Of a DNA stretch of 64,000 nucleotides, positions 46,691-57,483 are shown in pieces. The notes beneath the pieces are model-generated. The model worked only from the letters and a program-made list of their open reading frames with translations. It was not told the origin of the DNA and ran no database searches. The stretch is from NCBI GenBank assembly GCA_002964805.2, contig PUDQ02000005.1:333763-397762 (forward strand), written 5' to 3'. The first letter of the stretch is position 1. Every line of letters begins with the position of its first letter. The position numbers and the translations under genes are program-made. The DNA is from Trametes villosa. Lineage: Eukaryota > Basidiomycota > Agaricomycetes > Polyporales > Polyporaceae.

Positions 46691-47565
46691 AGACTAAGAT
46701 CGAGCATGCGAGCGCAAAAGCCAGTGGATGGGGGAAGGAGAGAGAGGGCGTGGCGACTCGGTTGCGGGGGGCGTTGAGTAGCAGCGCGCACAGCCACCGA
46801 TCGCGTCAGTCGATCGCTCACTCTCCTTCCGCCATCTGCACTCTTGCCCTCATCTACCCGAAGCCAGGCTGTCGCTCTCTGGAGGAATGCGGGGCTGTAT
46901 GGCGGAGAGCGGCCTGCGCGTCTCTCCACGAGTACGACAGGGCAGGCCTGGGCGGCCTCGTGTTCGTCCTCGAGCCTCGCGTCCTCTCAGCTGACGTCAA
47001 TGCAACACTCCAGCCCTCTTCCTCGCTTCTCTCCCTTCCTACCTATATGCCGCTCACCTTGGCCGCTGCAGGGCGTCCGCGATGAGAGGAGCAACGAGCA
47101 ATAGACACCGTCGCTGCCTCTCTCTGGCCTATCCCTCTATGTGAGTGTGGCTATATGCGCACCGAGTACTGAGCACTCGGCATATCTGGAAACCTAGATC
47201 TACATCCCGAGTCGCATGCGGGAGAGCTCGGCGGAGCGCCATCCAAGGTTCGTACTCCGAGCAGCCCACCACTCTCCAGAACATGCCTCCCTCATGACGC
47301 CCATCCCGGCTACTCCAGCCTCGCCCATCTCCTCCCCTGCCCTCGCCCATCTAATCCCCGGCCACCGCCCGCGCAGGATAGGTAGATCGACCGTACCGCG
47401 CTTGATAGGACACAGCTATATCTGTACGGCGAGGCCTGCACGTTGCGTCGCCGCTCTATATAACCTTCGAGCTCGCGCCCCCGTGCTCCCGCTGCTTCCT
47501 CTCGCTCTGTCTACTGCTCTCTAGCTCACACCGCCTCGCTTTCCTCGTAATCCAAGTTCTACCCA
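46640..47565 (+). repeat. Upstream arm of the inverted segmental duplication
   Basis: This region upstream of the four-TM gene is duplicated in reverse at 52916-53800. Shared blocks include GAGAGAGGGCGTGGCGA, CGCGCACAGCCACCGATC, GAGAGCGGCCTGCGCGTCT and CCACTCTCCAGAACATG. It contains no gene of its own that I can support. Confidence 0.75.
47457..47463 (+). promoter_or_regulatory. TATA box of the four-TM gene
   Basis: TATATAA, about 103 nt upstream of the ATG at 47566. The decayed inverted copy has TATATCA at the equivalent place. Confidence 0.55.
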
Positions 47566-48785
47566 ATGGCGACCATCAACGGTGCCCGCGTCGGCCTCTA
47601 CGTCCTCCTCGTACGTCCCCCCTTCCTCTCTCCTTCTCGCGCCCCCGCTAACTCCCAGCGCGCGCGCCCCGCAGTGGCTCTTCTCCGCCGTCCTCCTCGG
47701 ACTGACCGCGACCCGCCTGCACTACACTCTCCGCCTCCCGCCTGGGGACCCGCTCAACAACGGCCACGCCTTCTACGACCCCATCGTCGCCGAGCTCCTC
47801 GTCACCTCCGTCTTCGCCATGATTTGGTCCTCGTACATGTACGTCATCACACCCCCACTGCGAGCACCGTGCTCCGCGCTCCGCGCCTCGTGGACGCCGC
47901 GCGCCCTATCTCCCCCCGCGGTCCCGAGCGCATGTATGCGCGATGACAGAGGAGGCGCAGGGAGTAGGGCTCAGACCCGCGCGGGAGGCGCGAGGCGCGC
48001 AGTCTGCGTTGTGTTGCAGTAGATCGTGGACAGTGGTGCTAACTCAAGCTGTGCCCGCGCAGCATCCACGTCATCCACAGGAGCTACGACTACGGCCGGC
48101 TCTCCTCCTTCGCCGCCGAGCTCGTCGGCCTCCTCGCGCTCTTCGCGCTCTTCCTCGTCGGCGCCGCCATCGCCTCCGTACGTCCCCCCCCCCCTCCCTC
48201 TCCCTCTCCCTCTCCCTTGCCTCCCTCCCCTCCCCCTTCCCCGCGTCTCCCTACCATCGTCACCCTGGCACTGAGTACCGAACGCTAACGACGCGCGCAC
48301 GGGCAGACGCTCTGGGGCAACCTCTTCTGGTGCCACGTGTACTGGCAGTGCCGGCTGCTCACCGTGCTCGTCGCGTTCGCGTGGCTCGCCTGGGCGCTCG
48401 TCTTCGTCCTCGTCGTCCTCTCCGCGCTCTTTGCGGTCGAGAACGCGGCGTGGGCGCATCCGCTGCATGGGCGGTATGATGCGCGCGATAGTTATTTCCG
48501 TGAGTCCCGATCTCTTTCGTTTGTTTGGTGGGGAGTGAAGGGGGCTGATAGGGAGGACAGGGAGGGAGCCGAAGAGGAGGCGCTTTGGCTGTTTCTGAGC
48601 GGCCCGCGAAGGGGAGGAGGGGCGAAGTGCGAAATGCACGGTTTTGCTTGTGAGTCCGACGGTCGTCTTCGCGCGCGCGTGATACTGACGAGTGCCCCCG
48701 CGCGCGACATGCAGTGCGCGAGCCGCCTCGGAAGAGTGTGGAGCTTCTCAGGCGCGCGAAGACAGGTCGGGTCGGTTCGAGTTGA
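47566..48785 (+). CDS. Four-transmembrane (MARVEL-like) membrane protein
   Basis: Five exons: 47566-47610, 47675-47838, 48063-48177, 48307-48499, 48715-48785 (195 aa; all joins in frame). Introns 2 to 4 are long for this genome (224, 129 and 215 nt). Four hydrophobic segments: about residues 10-32 (LYVLLWLFSAVLLGLTATRL), 54-72 (VAELLVTSVFAMIWSSYM), 84-108 (LVGLLALFALFLVGAAIAS) and 123-155 (LLTVLVAFAWLAWALVFVLV). Short polar loops and a basic C-terminal tail (PRKSVELLRRAKTGRV) follow. The arrangement fits the small fungal MARVEL-type family; plasma-membrane or vesicle location is inferred. The last exon is the least secure: it depends on the acceptor at 48713-48714. A decayed inverted duplicate lies at 52060-52915. 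Confidence 0.8.
48181..48240 (+). repeat. C/T-rich low-complexity tract inside intron 3 of the four-TM gene
   Basis: About 60 nt of runs of C interrupted by T. The complementary strand has many GGG runs and could form G-quadruplexes. Confidence 0.8.
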
Positions 48786-51700
48786 GGAGGCTGTTCGATG
48801 TACGCTGCTGGGGATGCCCGCTAGGGGCGATGATACGATACGATACTGTACTCGGACTCTATTCCGGATCTCATGTATGTATAGGTTGTGTAATACCACG
48901 TCTGGTCCCGTCCCCGTTCTCGCATATCCGGACTTGCGCGACGACACAGTATCATCGTCACTCCACAGCAGCTGTCTATCGCCCACGCAACTCGCCGCGT
49001 TCGCGTCCAACGCAAGGACGCTCGAGGAACCATGCACAGGAATTGGGTAATTGGTTGTTAAGGGCCCCTGCGGCGATCCGCCCGTCGTCGGACGCCTAGG
49101 CAGCGGCAGCGGCGGGACAGGCACCCCTCCGCTTGACGCGCGCGCGGGGGCGCGTGTGCAGGGGCCAACCTTCCGCGCGCCGTCGGGCGAGCGCACCGCA
49201 GAGGGGTGCAAGTTCGCCCAACTGAGGGCGCGCGGGTCCTGTGCACACGCTGTAGGTCTGCCTGTCTTTGTGGCAGACGTGCACCGTGACGGAGAGTCTG
49301 CGGTCTTCTGAGATCGGAGGAGGAGGAGGACTGGCTTCCCCTTAGGCTCGGGATGCTTGAACTTGAGCTTGAAATTCCGTCCGTGGAGGCTGCGACAGCG
49401 CGCGCGTCCGGGCCCGGCGCAAGCAGTCCTTCGTCCTGCGGTTGCGTGTGGGTGTTGCAGGAGACGTCTTCGTCGCCGTCTGGCGAGCTTCTTGCTTCCG
49501 CGCACTGGCAGGGATCTTCGCAGGGCGCGTCATGGCCGTGGCGGTGATTCTGAGAGAACGCGCTGCCTCGCCCGCTTTCTGTCCTGCCAGCGGAGTCAGA
49601 CGCGTAGGGAACTAGGGATGGGGTGCGTAAGACAGGGTTACGCGAGGCGCGAGGCGCAAGATGAGGCGGCTCTGATGCTCACCAACTTGGAGCGCGGGGA
49701 GAGGACTTGCTGGCCACGGTGTCTTTTATGAGGGGCGGCGGGGCGGCGGCGGCTCGACGGTGATCCTGATTCCCGGGCCGTCCTCCGAGGCGGGTTCTGG
49801 GGGATGGTACGTTCATGGAAACGGAAAGCGCTGGGGGTGCGGGAGCCTCGAACTTGAAGCCTGCAGTGTGGCCGGTGTACTAGTAACGAACAGCGTAAGC
49901 CTGTGATGGCGGGCGAGAGCCTGAGATGGGTAGTATAGTGTAAGTCGATGTAGTCCAGGGCGGCGGTTTATATGCCTGCATGGGACCATGAGGTGTCGGT
50001 GAGCAGTTGCGGGGGAGACCTCGGGCTCGACGACGAGATACGCACTTGTGCCACGGGCCATTGTCCTGCTCGGGAGCAATGTATTCGTTCGTCCTGCGTG
50101 CGCCGGTATGATGCGAGCGTTAGTATGGCCCCGCTGTCGTGGTGATGCAGGTGAGGCGAGCGCCGCTTGGCATGGCGTTATACAGTTACCGGCATGTCTA
50201 GGCTCTGCGCTGCCAGTGGTTTACATACCTCGCTTTTATGCGTCACGGCCGCACCGTGTTTTGCAGTGCTCCGATTATACACCAGAGGTCGCCAGGTGCG
50301 CCGCCGCGTCGCTCCCGGCCTGAGTGCATGCTTGAGTTGTTGTTCGTCCAGCCGGCGGAGGGGTTGGGCGCGATGAGCCGGGCTCAGGACGAGGATGGGC
50401 GAGGATTAGTACGTGGGGTGAAGTGTCTGACGCGGAGGATATTGTGCGGTATATGTGTCTCCGAGTCGACGCTGGGCCAGCAAGGGCCGCCATCGGGAGC
50501 AGCTGGACTGTGGACTGTGGACCGTACGCGCCAGTGCTCTAGCGCGCTCTCCCCACAATGGGTCGGGGCCATGGAGGAGCGCGCGCCTGCGAGTGAGGAA
50601 GGGTCTCGCTACGCGCGGTTGTCGATAACAGCTAACCTGGAACCGCTAGTGCAGCAAGTCACGCGCAGTGCGAGCGTGAGCACTGTACTGGGCGGTCGCG
50701 GAGCTGGAGCTAGCGCACGCTGCGTGAGGGCGCGTCTGCGAGCGGGACGCTCGCTGACAGCTGGAAGCAGGGGGCAAGGCGAGAGACGGGGCTGAGAGAA
50801 ACGGGCCCGCTTTAACTCGGGCAGCCCTGCCCTCGCGTGTACGCCCGCAACGCGAAGGCGCTCGCACGCCGCACTCCTCGCTCTTCTCGTGCTCTCCTTC
50901 CTCCGAGCTCCGAGCCGTGGCCGCCAGCTCCCCACCGATAGGCTGGCGCCGCAGACGGAAGAGACGGATAGACGGGCGCGTCCTGGCAGCTGCTGTCCGG
51001 GGGCGCATGCGGCGTGGGTGTAGTGTTGTACGGGGGGCTGCGAGGCGGTTGAGCACGCGAGGGGGGCCCGGATATCGCAGACGCGCCTTGGATGCGCGGG
51101 CGCGGATGTTAAGGCGTAGAACTTCGGAACACGGCACACGTGGCTCGGAGTGCTTGCTCGCTGTTTGAGAGGGTGTATTCACAGGGCATCCCGTTACCGA
51201 GAGATACAGCATAGTGAAGTCTAGGGTATGCGCAGGAGAGGACATGGAGGCCGAGTGCATGCGTCCTCCACTGGCAAGGTCCAAGGGGTCCGAGTCGTAT
51301 ATCGAGTCCGTAGGCTGCAGGTTGTGCCGAAGGAGCGGATCCCGCCGTCAGTCCCTAGTACCTGCACGACGGCGCATCCAAGTTGTTAGCGCGTACACGC
51401 GACTCAGATGCTTACCGTGCATGCTTGAGGGTGAATTACTTGCGATGCAGAGGCTCGACGATGAGCACGGGCGGCGAGGTCCCATTCTCGGGGCGTTTAG
51501 CACGGGTTTGGTTCGTGGGGAATATAGGGAATGGGGAATGGGGCCGATTGAGAAAGAAGCACGCTGCAAGGGGACTCGTATGTCGCCGTAGCGGACGGAT
51601 CGGACACCGGGTTGAGACTTGGGACGGCGCGCGGGATTCTCGAGTTCTTGGGTATGGCGCTCGCCGGCGCTGGCGCTGCTAGGGATGCGCCCAAACGGGA

Positions 51701-51949
51701 GGTCGGAGGGCGCAGGGATAGTTCGCGCAGGGTGGCGTTCGTGAGCGAAGGAGAGTCGCTCGATGTAATTGCCTCGCGCCGAGCGGGCGCGGGTCTCCCT
51801 GCGAACCGCGCTTTCTGCATGGTCCATACTATGTGCGCGCACGTCACTTCAAGCCGCCTGACCTAGTATGTTGTCGTCGGTGCCGGGGCGCGCGCGAAGG
51901 CCGGAGAACGACTCACATGCTGTCTGACAAAGAACATCGTACAAACGCG
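48786..51949. other. Segment between the inverted duplicate arms, no gene supported
   Basis: About 3.2 kb of high-GC sequence separating the intact four-TM gene from its inverted decayed copy. Long frames on both strands are mostly arginine/alanine/serine-rich antisense-type translations without domain features or convincing splicing. Confidence 0.5.
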
Positions 51950-52915
51950 CTCAACTCAGACGCGCGCGCTTTGGAGACACCCGAACTGCCTCGACTTCGG
52001 CTCCCTCTCTGTCGCACACACTTATCAGCGCCCCACCCTTACCCTTAAGACTAGACAGAGAAGGACACTCACGGAAGTAGCTGTCGCGCGCGTCGTAGTG
52101 GCCGTGGAGCGGGTGCGCGAACGCGGCGTTGGAGACGGCGAAAACGACGCTGAGGACGACGAGGGCGAAGACGAGCGCCCAGGCGAGCCAGGCGAAGGCG
52201 ACATTGCTAGTAGACGTGGCACCCGAAGATGTTGCCACACAGCGTCTGCGGCACGCGCGGTTAGTGGGAGTTCGCGAAAGGAGGGGGGAGGGAGAGGGGA
52301 GACGCACGGAGGCGATGGCGGCGCCGACGAGGTAGAGACCGAAGAGGCCGAGGAGGCCGACGAGCGCGGCGGCGCAAGAGGAGAGGCGGCCGGCGTCGTA
52401 GCTCCTGTGGATGACGTGGATGCTGCGAGGGCGCGGTGCGCGGTCAGTCACTTGCACCACTGGTTAACACAACGCAGACTGCGCGCCTCGCGCCTCACGC
52501 GCGGGTGGACCCTGGACCCTGCTCCCTACGCGTTCGTCATCGTTCATATATGCGCGTGCAGGGGCCGCGGAGGGGAGATAGGGCGCGGGAGACATGAGAC
52601 GCGGGGTGCGGGGTGCAGGAGGGGGAATGACGTAGATGTAGGAGGACCAGATCAGACGAAGACGAAGACGGAGGCGATGAGGAGCTCTGCGGGGGATTGG
52701 GTCGTAGAAAGCATGACCGTGGTTGAGCGGGTTGCCAGGCGGGAGGCAGAGGGTTTAGTGCAAGCGGGTTGCGGTGAGGCCGAGGAGGACGGCGGCGAAG
52801 AGTCGCTGTGCGGGCGCGGGGTGCAAGCGGTCAGTGGGAGGTTAGCGCAGGAGGGAGGGGGAGGACGTACAAGGAAGACGTAGAGGCCGACGCGAGCACC
52901 TTTGATGGCCGCCAT
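51950..52915 (-). pseudogene. Decayed inverted duplicate of the four-TM gene
   Basis: Minus-strand copy of 47566-48500. The first exon is intact (ATG at 52915, MAAIKGARVGLYVFL at 52871-52915). Exon 2 has a nonsense change (the LHY tyrosine codon is TAA) and a one-base insertion after FYDPI. The donor that follows exon 2 has lost GT (CTACGTC replaces GTACGTC). Exon 4 has a stop in place of tryptophan after CHVY and a deletion in the segment that encodes CRLLTV. The membrane segments LVGLLGLFGLYLVGAAIAS and FAWLAWALVFALVVLS are still readable. Similarity runs on to about 51950. Confidence 0.88.
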
Positions 52916-53800
52916 TGGAAAGAACATGGGTTTGCAAGGGAGAGCGCGGCGGTGTAAGCTGTAGGACAGTGGACAGAGTGAGAGGAAGCAGCGGGAGCAC
53001 GCGAACGCGAGCGTGAAGGTGATATAGAACAGTGAAACAACATGCAGGCCTCGCCGTACGCATATACCTGTGCACTTCTGAGTGCAGGATGGGCGATCTA
53101 CCAATCCTCCGCGGGCGTATGCCGGGATTAGATGAGGGAGGACGGGGGAGGAGATGAACGAGGCTGGAGTTGGGATGGGCGCCATGGTGGACGCATGTTC
53201 TGGAGAGTGGTGGGCTGCGCGGGGCATGAACCCTGTATGGCGCTCCGCTGGGCACTCCAGCACGCAACTCAGAATGTCGGTCGAGGTGTTCGGACGTGTC
53301 GAGTGCGCATATATCGACGAGCGCATAGACGGATGGGCCCGAGGGAGGCAGCGACGGTGTCTGTCGCTTGCTGTTCTCTCATCGCAAAAGCCCGGCGGCG
53401 GCCAAAGTCGACCCGATACCGCGACGCGCAGGGGGCGAGGGACTGGGTGGGGAAGAGGGCTGGGGTCTTGCGTTGAGGTGAGGCCCGGGTGAGCCTGAGA
53501 GGGCGCGAGGGTCGAGGACAGACACGATCCTACCCGGGCCTCTCCCTGCGCATTCGTGAACAGACGCGCAGGCCGCTCTCCAACATACAGCCCGCCCTTC
53601 TCCGAGCAGAGAGTGCCGTGTGGATTGAGTGAGGGCAAGAGAGGGGATGGCGGGAGGAGAGCGCGATCGACTGCGAGGGACGGGATCGGTGGCTGTGCGC
53701 GCTCCTACTCAACGCCTCCCGCATCGCCACGCCCTCTCTTTCCTTCCCCCATCTTCTTCCACTCGGCCTCTGTTCTCGCTTGCTCAATCTTGGTGTTCGG
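52916..53800 (-). repeat. Upstream arm of the inverted duplication, decayed copy
   Basis: Reverse-oriented counterpart of 46640-47565. Together with the pseudogene it gives an inverted repeat with arms of roughly 1.9-2.1 kb separated by about 3 kb. Confidence 0.75.
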
Positions 53801-54559
53801 CTGGGCGGAAAATACTAGAACTGCTTCAGGCTCGAAACACCTGCCTGGTGCCTTGTCCACCGGGTCTCTTGTTGAAGTCCGCGACGCCGGCTTTCCATCT
53901 CGTGGCGCCTTCTGGTTTACGCGCGATCGCTATACCTCAGCTAATGATATATCTGTTGGCACAAGCTATCTGGACACTAGGATAATGCTTCTCTTGTATG
54001 TAACTCGCTGCGCATAGATGCACTGTTGGGTACGGTTCTAGCCATATACTCTGGCAGCCGGACGTTGTGGCCCCGCTGCTCTACCGTCCAAGTCACTCCG
54101 ACACTGCGACAGGTAAGTATCCTTCTACAACCACTCTTGAATTTGCGCCGTAGCTCCTCTCTCATTGATATCCAGAAAACCCGGCTCTTCCACAGTCGCT
54201 GTCTCCCGTTGGCTGGGCGTGGACTCGAAGTACACGGCGGAGTCATGAAAGTTGGGCCGACGACCGTCACTTTGCGTCTCCTCCGGCACTAGATCACCTC
54301 GCGCCTCTTTCAGGACTAGGAGAATGAGAACACTGTCACTCGGTGGCTCTACGTGGGCTCTGGCTACGCCTCCTCGGTCGTGGCAAATAGGTCGCGCCTC
54401 CCGCGGATTGGGCGCTCCCGCCCCCACTCGAAGGCTGCGATGCGAGCTCTCGCCTGCTCTGCGTGTACCTGGGCATCGTGGCGTCGTGTCAGGGGTAGTC
54501 GCGCGAGGAAAGGAAACAAGGCTCGGCGGGGCAACGAGGAGAGCTTGACCGTGACGTGC
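53801..54559. other. Unassigned region
   Basis: It has lower GC than its surroundings and short intron-like segments (for example around 54112-54175), suggesting a coding remnant on the plus strand. I could not build a model with a start and a continuous frame. Confidence 0.35.
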
Positions 54560-55250
54560 GTTCCCGGCTGTGTCCATTGCGTCCGCCCGGGAGGGTGCGG
54601 CAGAGTGTCTTCGCCCCTGCTCGACGCGCAAAATCTCGCGTGTGCTGCTTTGCGAGTCGAGTGCGCCCCGCCCGCCTAGGTTCCCGTGGACCCTACGAGG
54701 GCCCCACCTCCGTCTCCGGACACCTATAACAGCGGCGTGTGGTATCTCCAGGCCCTACTCGGGGCGATGAAGGCCAAGGTGCGTGTCATCGCCCGTACAC
54801 GCCCCTCCTGCCGGATCTGACCAACCGATAGGTGTCCTTCTGTGTGGAGATCAGGCCCGCACGATGCGGTTAGTAGCCTAGACGGCTACTTTCCGCGTCC
54901 GCGAAGCGCGACGGGGGCTTAGCACTTGACGGTGACCCCGGCCCCCGGCGCGGTTCTGCACCTCCCTCGGGCGAAGGCGCGCGTGGCCGCATTCCGGTGC
55001 CGCGTCCGCTATGGCGTGGACGCATAGTACGCGGGCTGCGGGGACTCGCGTGCGGGAAGGTGTGGAAGTTGCGGGAGACGGCGGTCGACGTCCCGAGGAG
55101 GGAGGGGTGGCAATCGGTACGTCGTTTGTTGCATCCCAGTCCCTGCGCTGGCGAGTTGAGTCGGGGTGGCGGATACAGAAAGACGATGAAGATTGCACTG
55201 GCCGCGAATGCTGGTACACGGAGACGGAAGGAAGGCGCGGAGGACGGTCG
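54560..55250 (+). repeat. Repeat R, copy 3 (plus orientation)
   Basis: It matches copy 1 over both ends: GTGTC(C)-CCCGGGAGGG near 54575-54600, GGTGCGTGTC near 54779, a GGTGCCGCGTCCGCTA segment near 54997-55012, and GGTACGTCGTTTGTTGCAT at about 55117-55135. More diverged in the middle than copies 1 and 2. Confidence 0.65.
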
Positions 55251-56271
55251 GCGCGCGCAAGGAGCCGTCTCAAGCGGTGCGCTGTCTCCTGCGTTACGCG
55301 CGCTGGGATGCGACTATTGGACCTTCTGGCGGACGGGGTGGGACAAGCCGATGTGCGCGCGTGCCCGGGGGCGCGGCCGCGTTCGGTCCTGCGAACTTGC
55401 AGGGGTATGAGGAAGGCCGGGTTCGCGAAGAGCGGAGACGGCTGGAGGTGTTGCAAGGTACGCCTCGGTACTCTCGCCCCCAGGAGTATGACTCATGCGG
55501 CCTCTTCCTAGCTGGATGAGGCGGGAGGCCGGGGCCTGCTCGGACGAGTGCCTGCTCAGGCTCGTTAGAGCCGCGCCGGGATGTGGCCCAGCGCGACGAG
55601 ACGGATGCGCGCGAAAATCTGAGCGAGAGGTGCGGCGCAAGAGCAAGCGTGTCTCGTATCTGCCAGATGCGTCGCCCGGTCTTCCTATAACTAACTGCTG
55701 GTGTGGCTGCTGCATTGCAAGAGGAGACGCGAGACGGACGCGCCGCGGCTGTCCCCACGCGAGGCCCCAGCACCACCGGTGCGCGTACGAGGGCACTGCG
55801 GAGATGGAGGGCCTTTCTTAGCCAAGTATGTTTGCATGACAAGTAGCGGAGTTGGGCTCAGTTCGTGACGGCGAGCGGCGGTGGCCGAGGCCTGTGCTTC
55901 GCCGCGCGGCAATTACGACACTCGCCGTTGTTACAGACGCCCCCAAAACTTATGGACATATTCGGTGTGTTTTACAACGGCGCACAGAGGTAAAGAAGGA
56001 TGTTTAGACCTGCTCATCGTGAGTAACGAACGAAAGGAAGCGCGAAGAGAACCCAGGCGTTGTTTGTGCGTGTTAAGATCCAAAGCCTCCGCCTTCCGCT
56101 TTGGGCGAGATCGTGCAACGCACCGCTTACGTAACGGGCGATGGATGAACGGCGGCAGGCGGGCGCCAAGACGCTTTGACCTCGACTCGACTCCGAGCCC
56201 CCCGCTCCCGCTTTTTCTTCCTCTCTCTCTCTCTGTGACTGTCTTCTAAGTGCCGCGACGACTGGCTACGG
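55251..56271. other. Intergenic region upstream of the HAPSTR1-like gene
   Basis: No gene supported. It contains the 42-bp element at 56056-56097 and a short (CT)n tract near 56216-56234 just before the gene start. Confidence 0.5.
56056..56097 (+). promoter_or_regulatory. 42-bp element shared with 40560-40601
   Basis: 39 of 42 bases are identical to the element upstream of the bL31m gene; the three differences are single substitutions. It lies 175-216 nt before the ATG at 56272, in the same orientation as the gene. Confidence 0.7.
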
Positions 56272-57483
56272 ATGGAGTCGCTCAACCTAAACAACCTGGC
56301 GAGCTCCCTGCCTGCGTCTAGCTATGCGAAGGCGGAGAACGAGCTTACGAACAACTTTAGAGGTTCGTACCTCATCTTTCCTCATCTCCTCCCCGGTCCT
56401 GTGGCTGTCGCTCCGCCACGCCGCTCGCTGTGAGCCTCTCGACGGCGGCGGCCATCAGGACCGGCGGGCAGGGTACCGGTATCGCAGAACGAACGGCTCG
56501 CTGACGCTTTGTATCCCGCCGCAGCGGCCGCGCTGAGCCTCACCACGCTCTTCCGCTCGTCGAAGACGGCGTCGAAGCGGGCGTACAACGCGGGCTATGC
56601 GTCCGCGTGCCACGACCTGCTCAACATGATCCAGCAGGGCGTGTCGACGGACGCGGACCCCAGCCGGGAGGTCACGATTGGCCGGATCATGGACTATATT
56701 GAAGCAAGGCTCGAGGCGATCAAGAGCCGCGAGGAGGAGGAGGACGAGGAGGAGGAGCGGGCGAGTAGGGCGGGGCCTAGTAACACTGGTTCTAGTGCGC
56801 CGAAGACGAAGACGAGTACTGTGAGCCCGCCGATGCCAACGGTGCGGGCACGGGAGACGGTACGTCCCACGGCCACCTCTCCGGCCGCCCTATGCTGACG
56901 TTCTCTGTGGCCCGGGAAGACCGGCGCTGCCCCGCCGACGCCGTACACCCCCTCGACGATGGAGCCGAACCGCTCGTACGCCGCACCGGCGCTCGCGTCC
57001 CCGACGCCCGCCGCCGCGCCCCTGCGCACCGCATCCGCGCCCATCCAGCCCCTCTCGCGCGCGGCCAAGGCGCGCTTCATCCCCTCTGTCTCGGTCAACC
57101 CCAAGGAGCTCTCGTCGGTGCCCCTTCCTGCCTCTTCCGCGGCTGTCGCTGCCCCGATCCCGTTTGCGTTCCAGCCGCCCGCGGTGGCGGATGTTACGGT
57201 GCCGTCGATGGGTGATGGGGCGCCGGCGATGAACTCGATGAAGAGGAGGAGGGAGGCGATTGGGGGGGATGTGTCGGCGCCGGCGTCGGCGCCCGGGGCA
57301 GGCGCGGATGTGGCGGGTGGTGCGGTCGGCGGATCGGGGACTGGCCGAAGGCGGACACGCAGCTGGCGCGGGTCGGACCAGCACGCGCACCATCAGCACC
57401 AGCAACACCAGCAGCAGCCCACGAGCGAGGCGATGGACGTCGAGGAGGAGGGCCCGCAGCGGAAACGCGTCGCGCGGCGGTGA
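56272..57483 (+). CDS. Protein resembling the C16orf72/HAPSTR1 (UPF0472) family
   Basis: Three exons: 56272-56362, 56525-56859, 56920-57483 (329 aa; introns 162 and 60 nt, in frame). The conserved part is residues about 27-95: NNFRAAALSLTTLFRSSKTA then SKRAYNAGYASACHDLLNMI, then GRIMDYIEARLEAI. The pattern AAxxLTxLY(F)xxS, a helix with R-A-Y-x-x-G, and a short following helix fits what I recall of the C16orf72/HAPSTR1 family of stress-response regulators; this rests on pattern memory only. Then comes an acidic run (EEEEDEEEE), Pro/Ser/Ala-rich sequence, a His/Gln run (HAHHQHQQHQQQ) and a basic C-terminus (KRVARR) that could be a nuclear localisation signal. Confidence 0.78.

Noticed and set aside
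48026..48639. Acidic/Arg-rich frames around the four-TM gene
   Set aside because: Translations of low-complexity intron and antisense DNA; the five-exon membrane-protein model explains the region.
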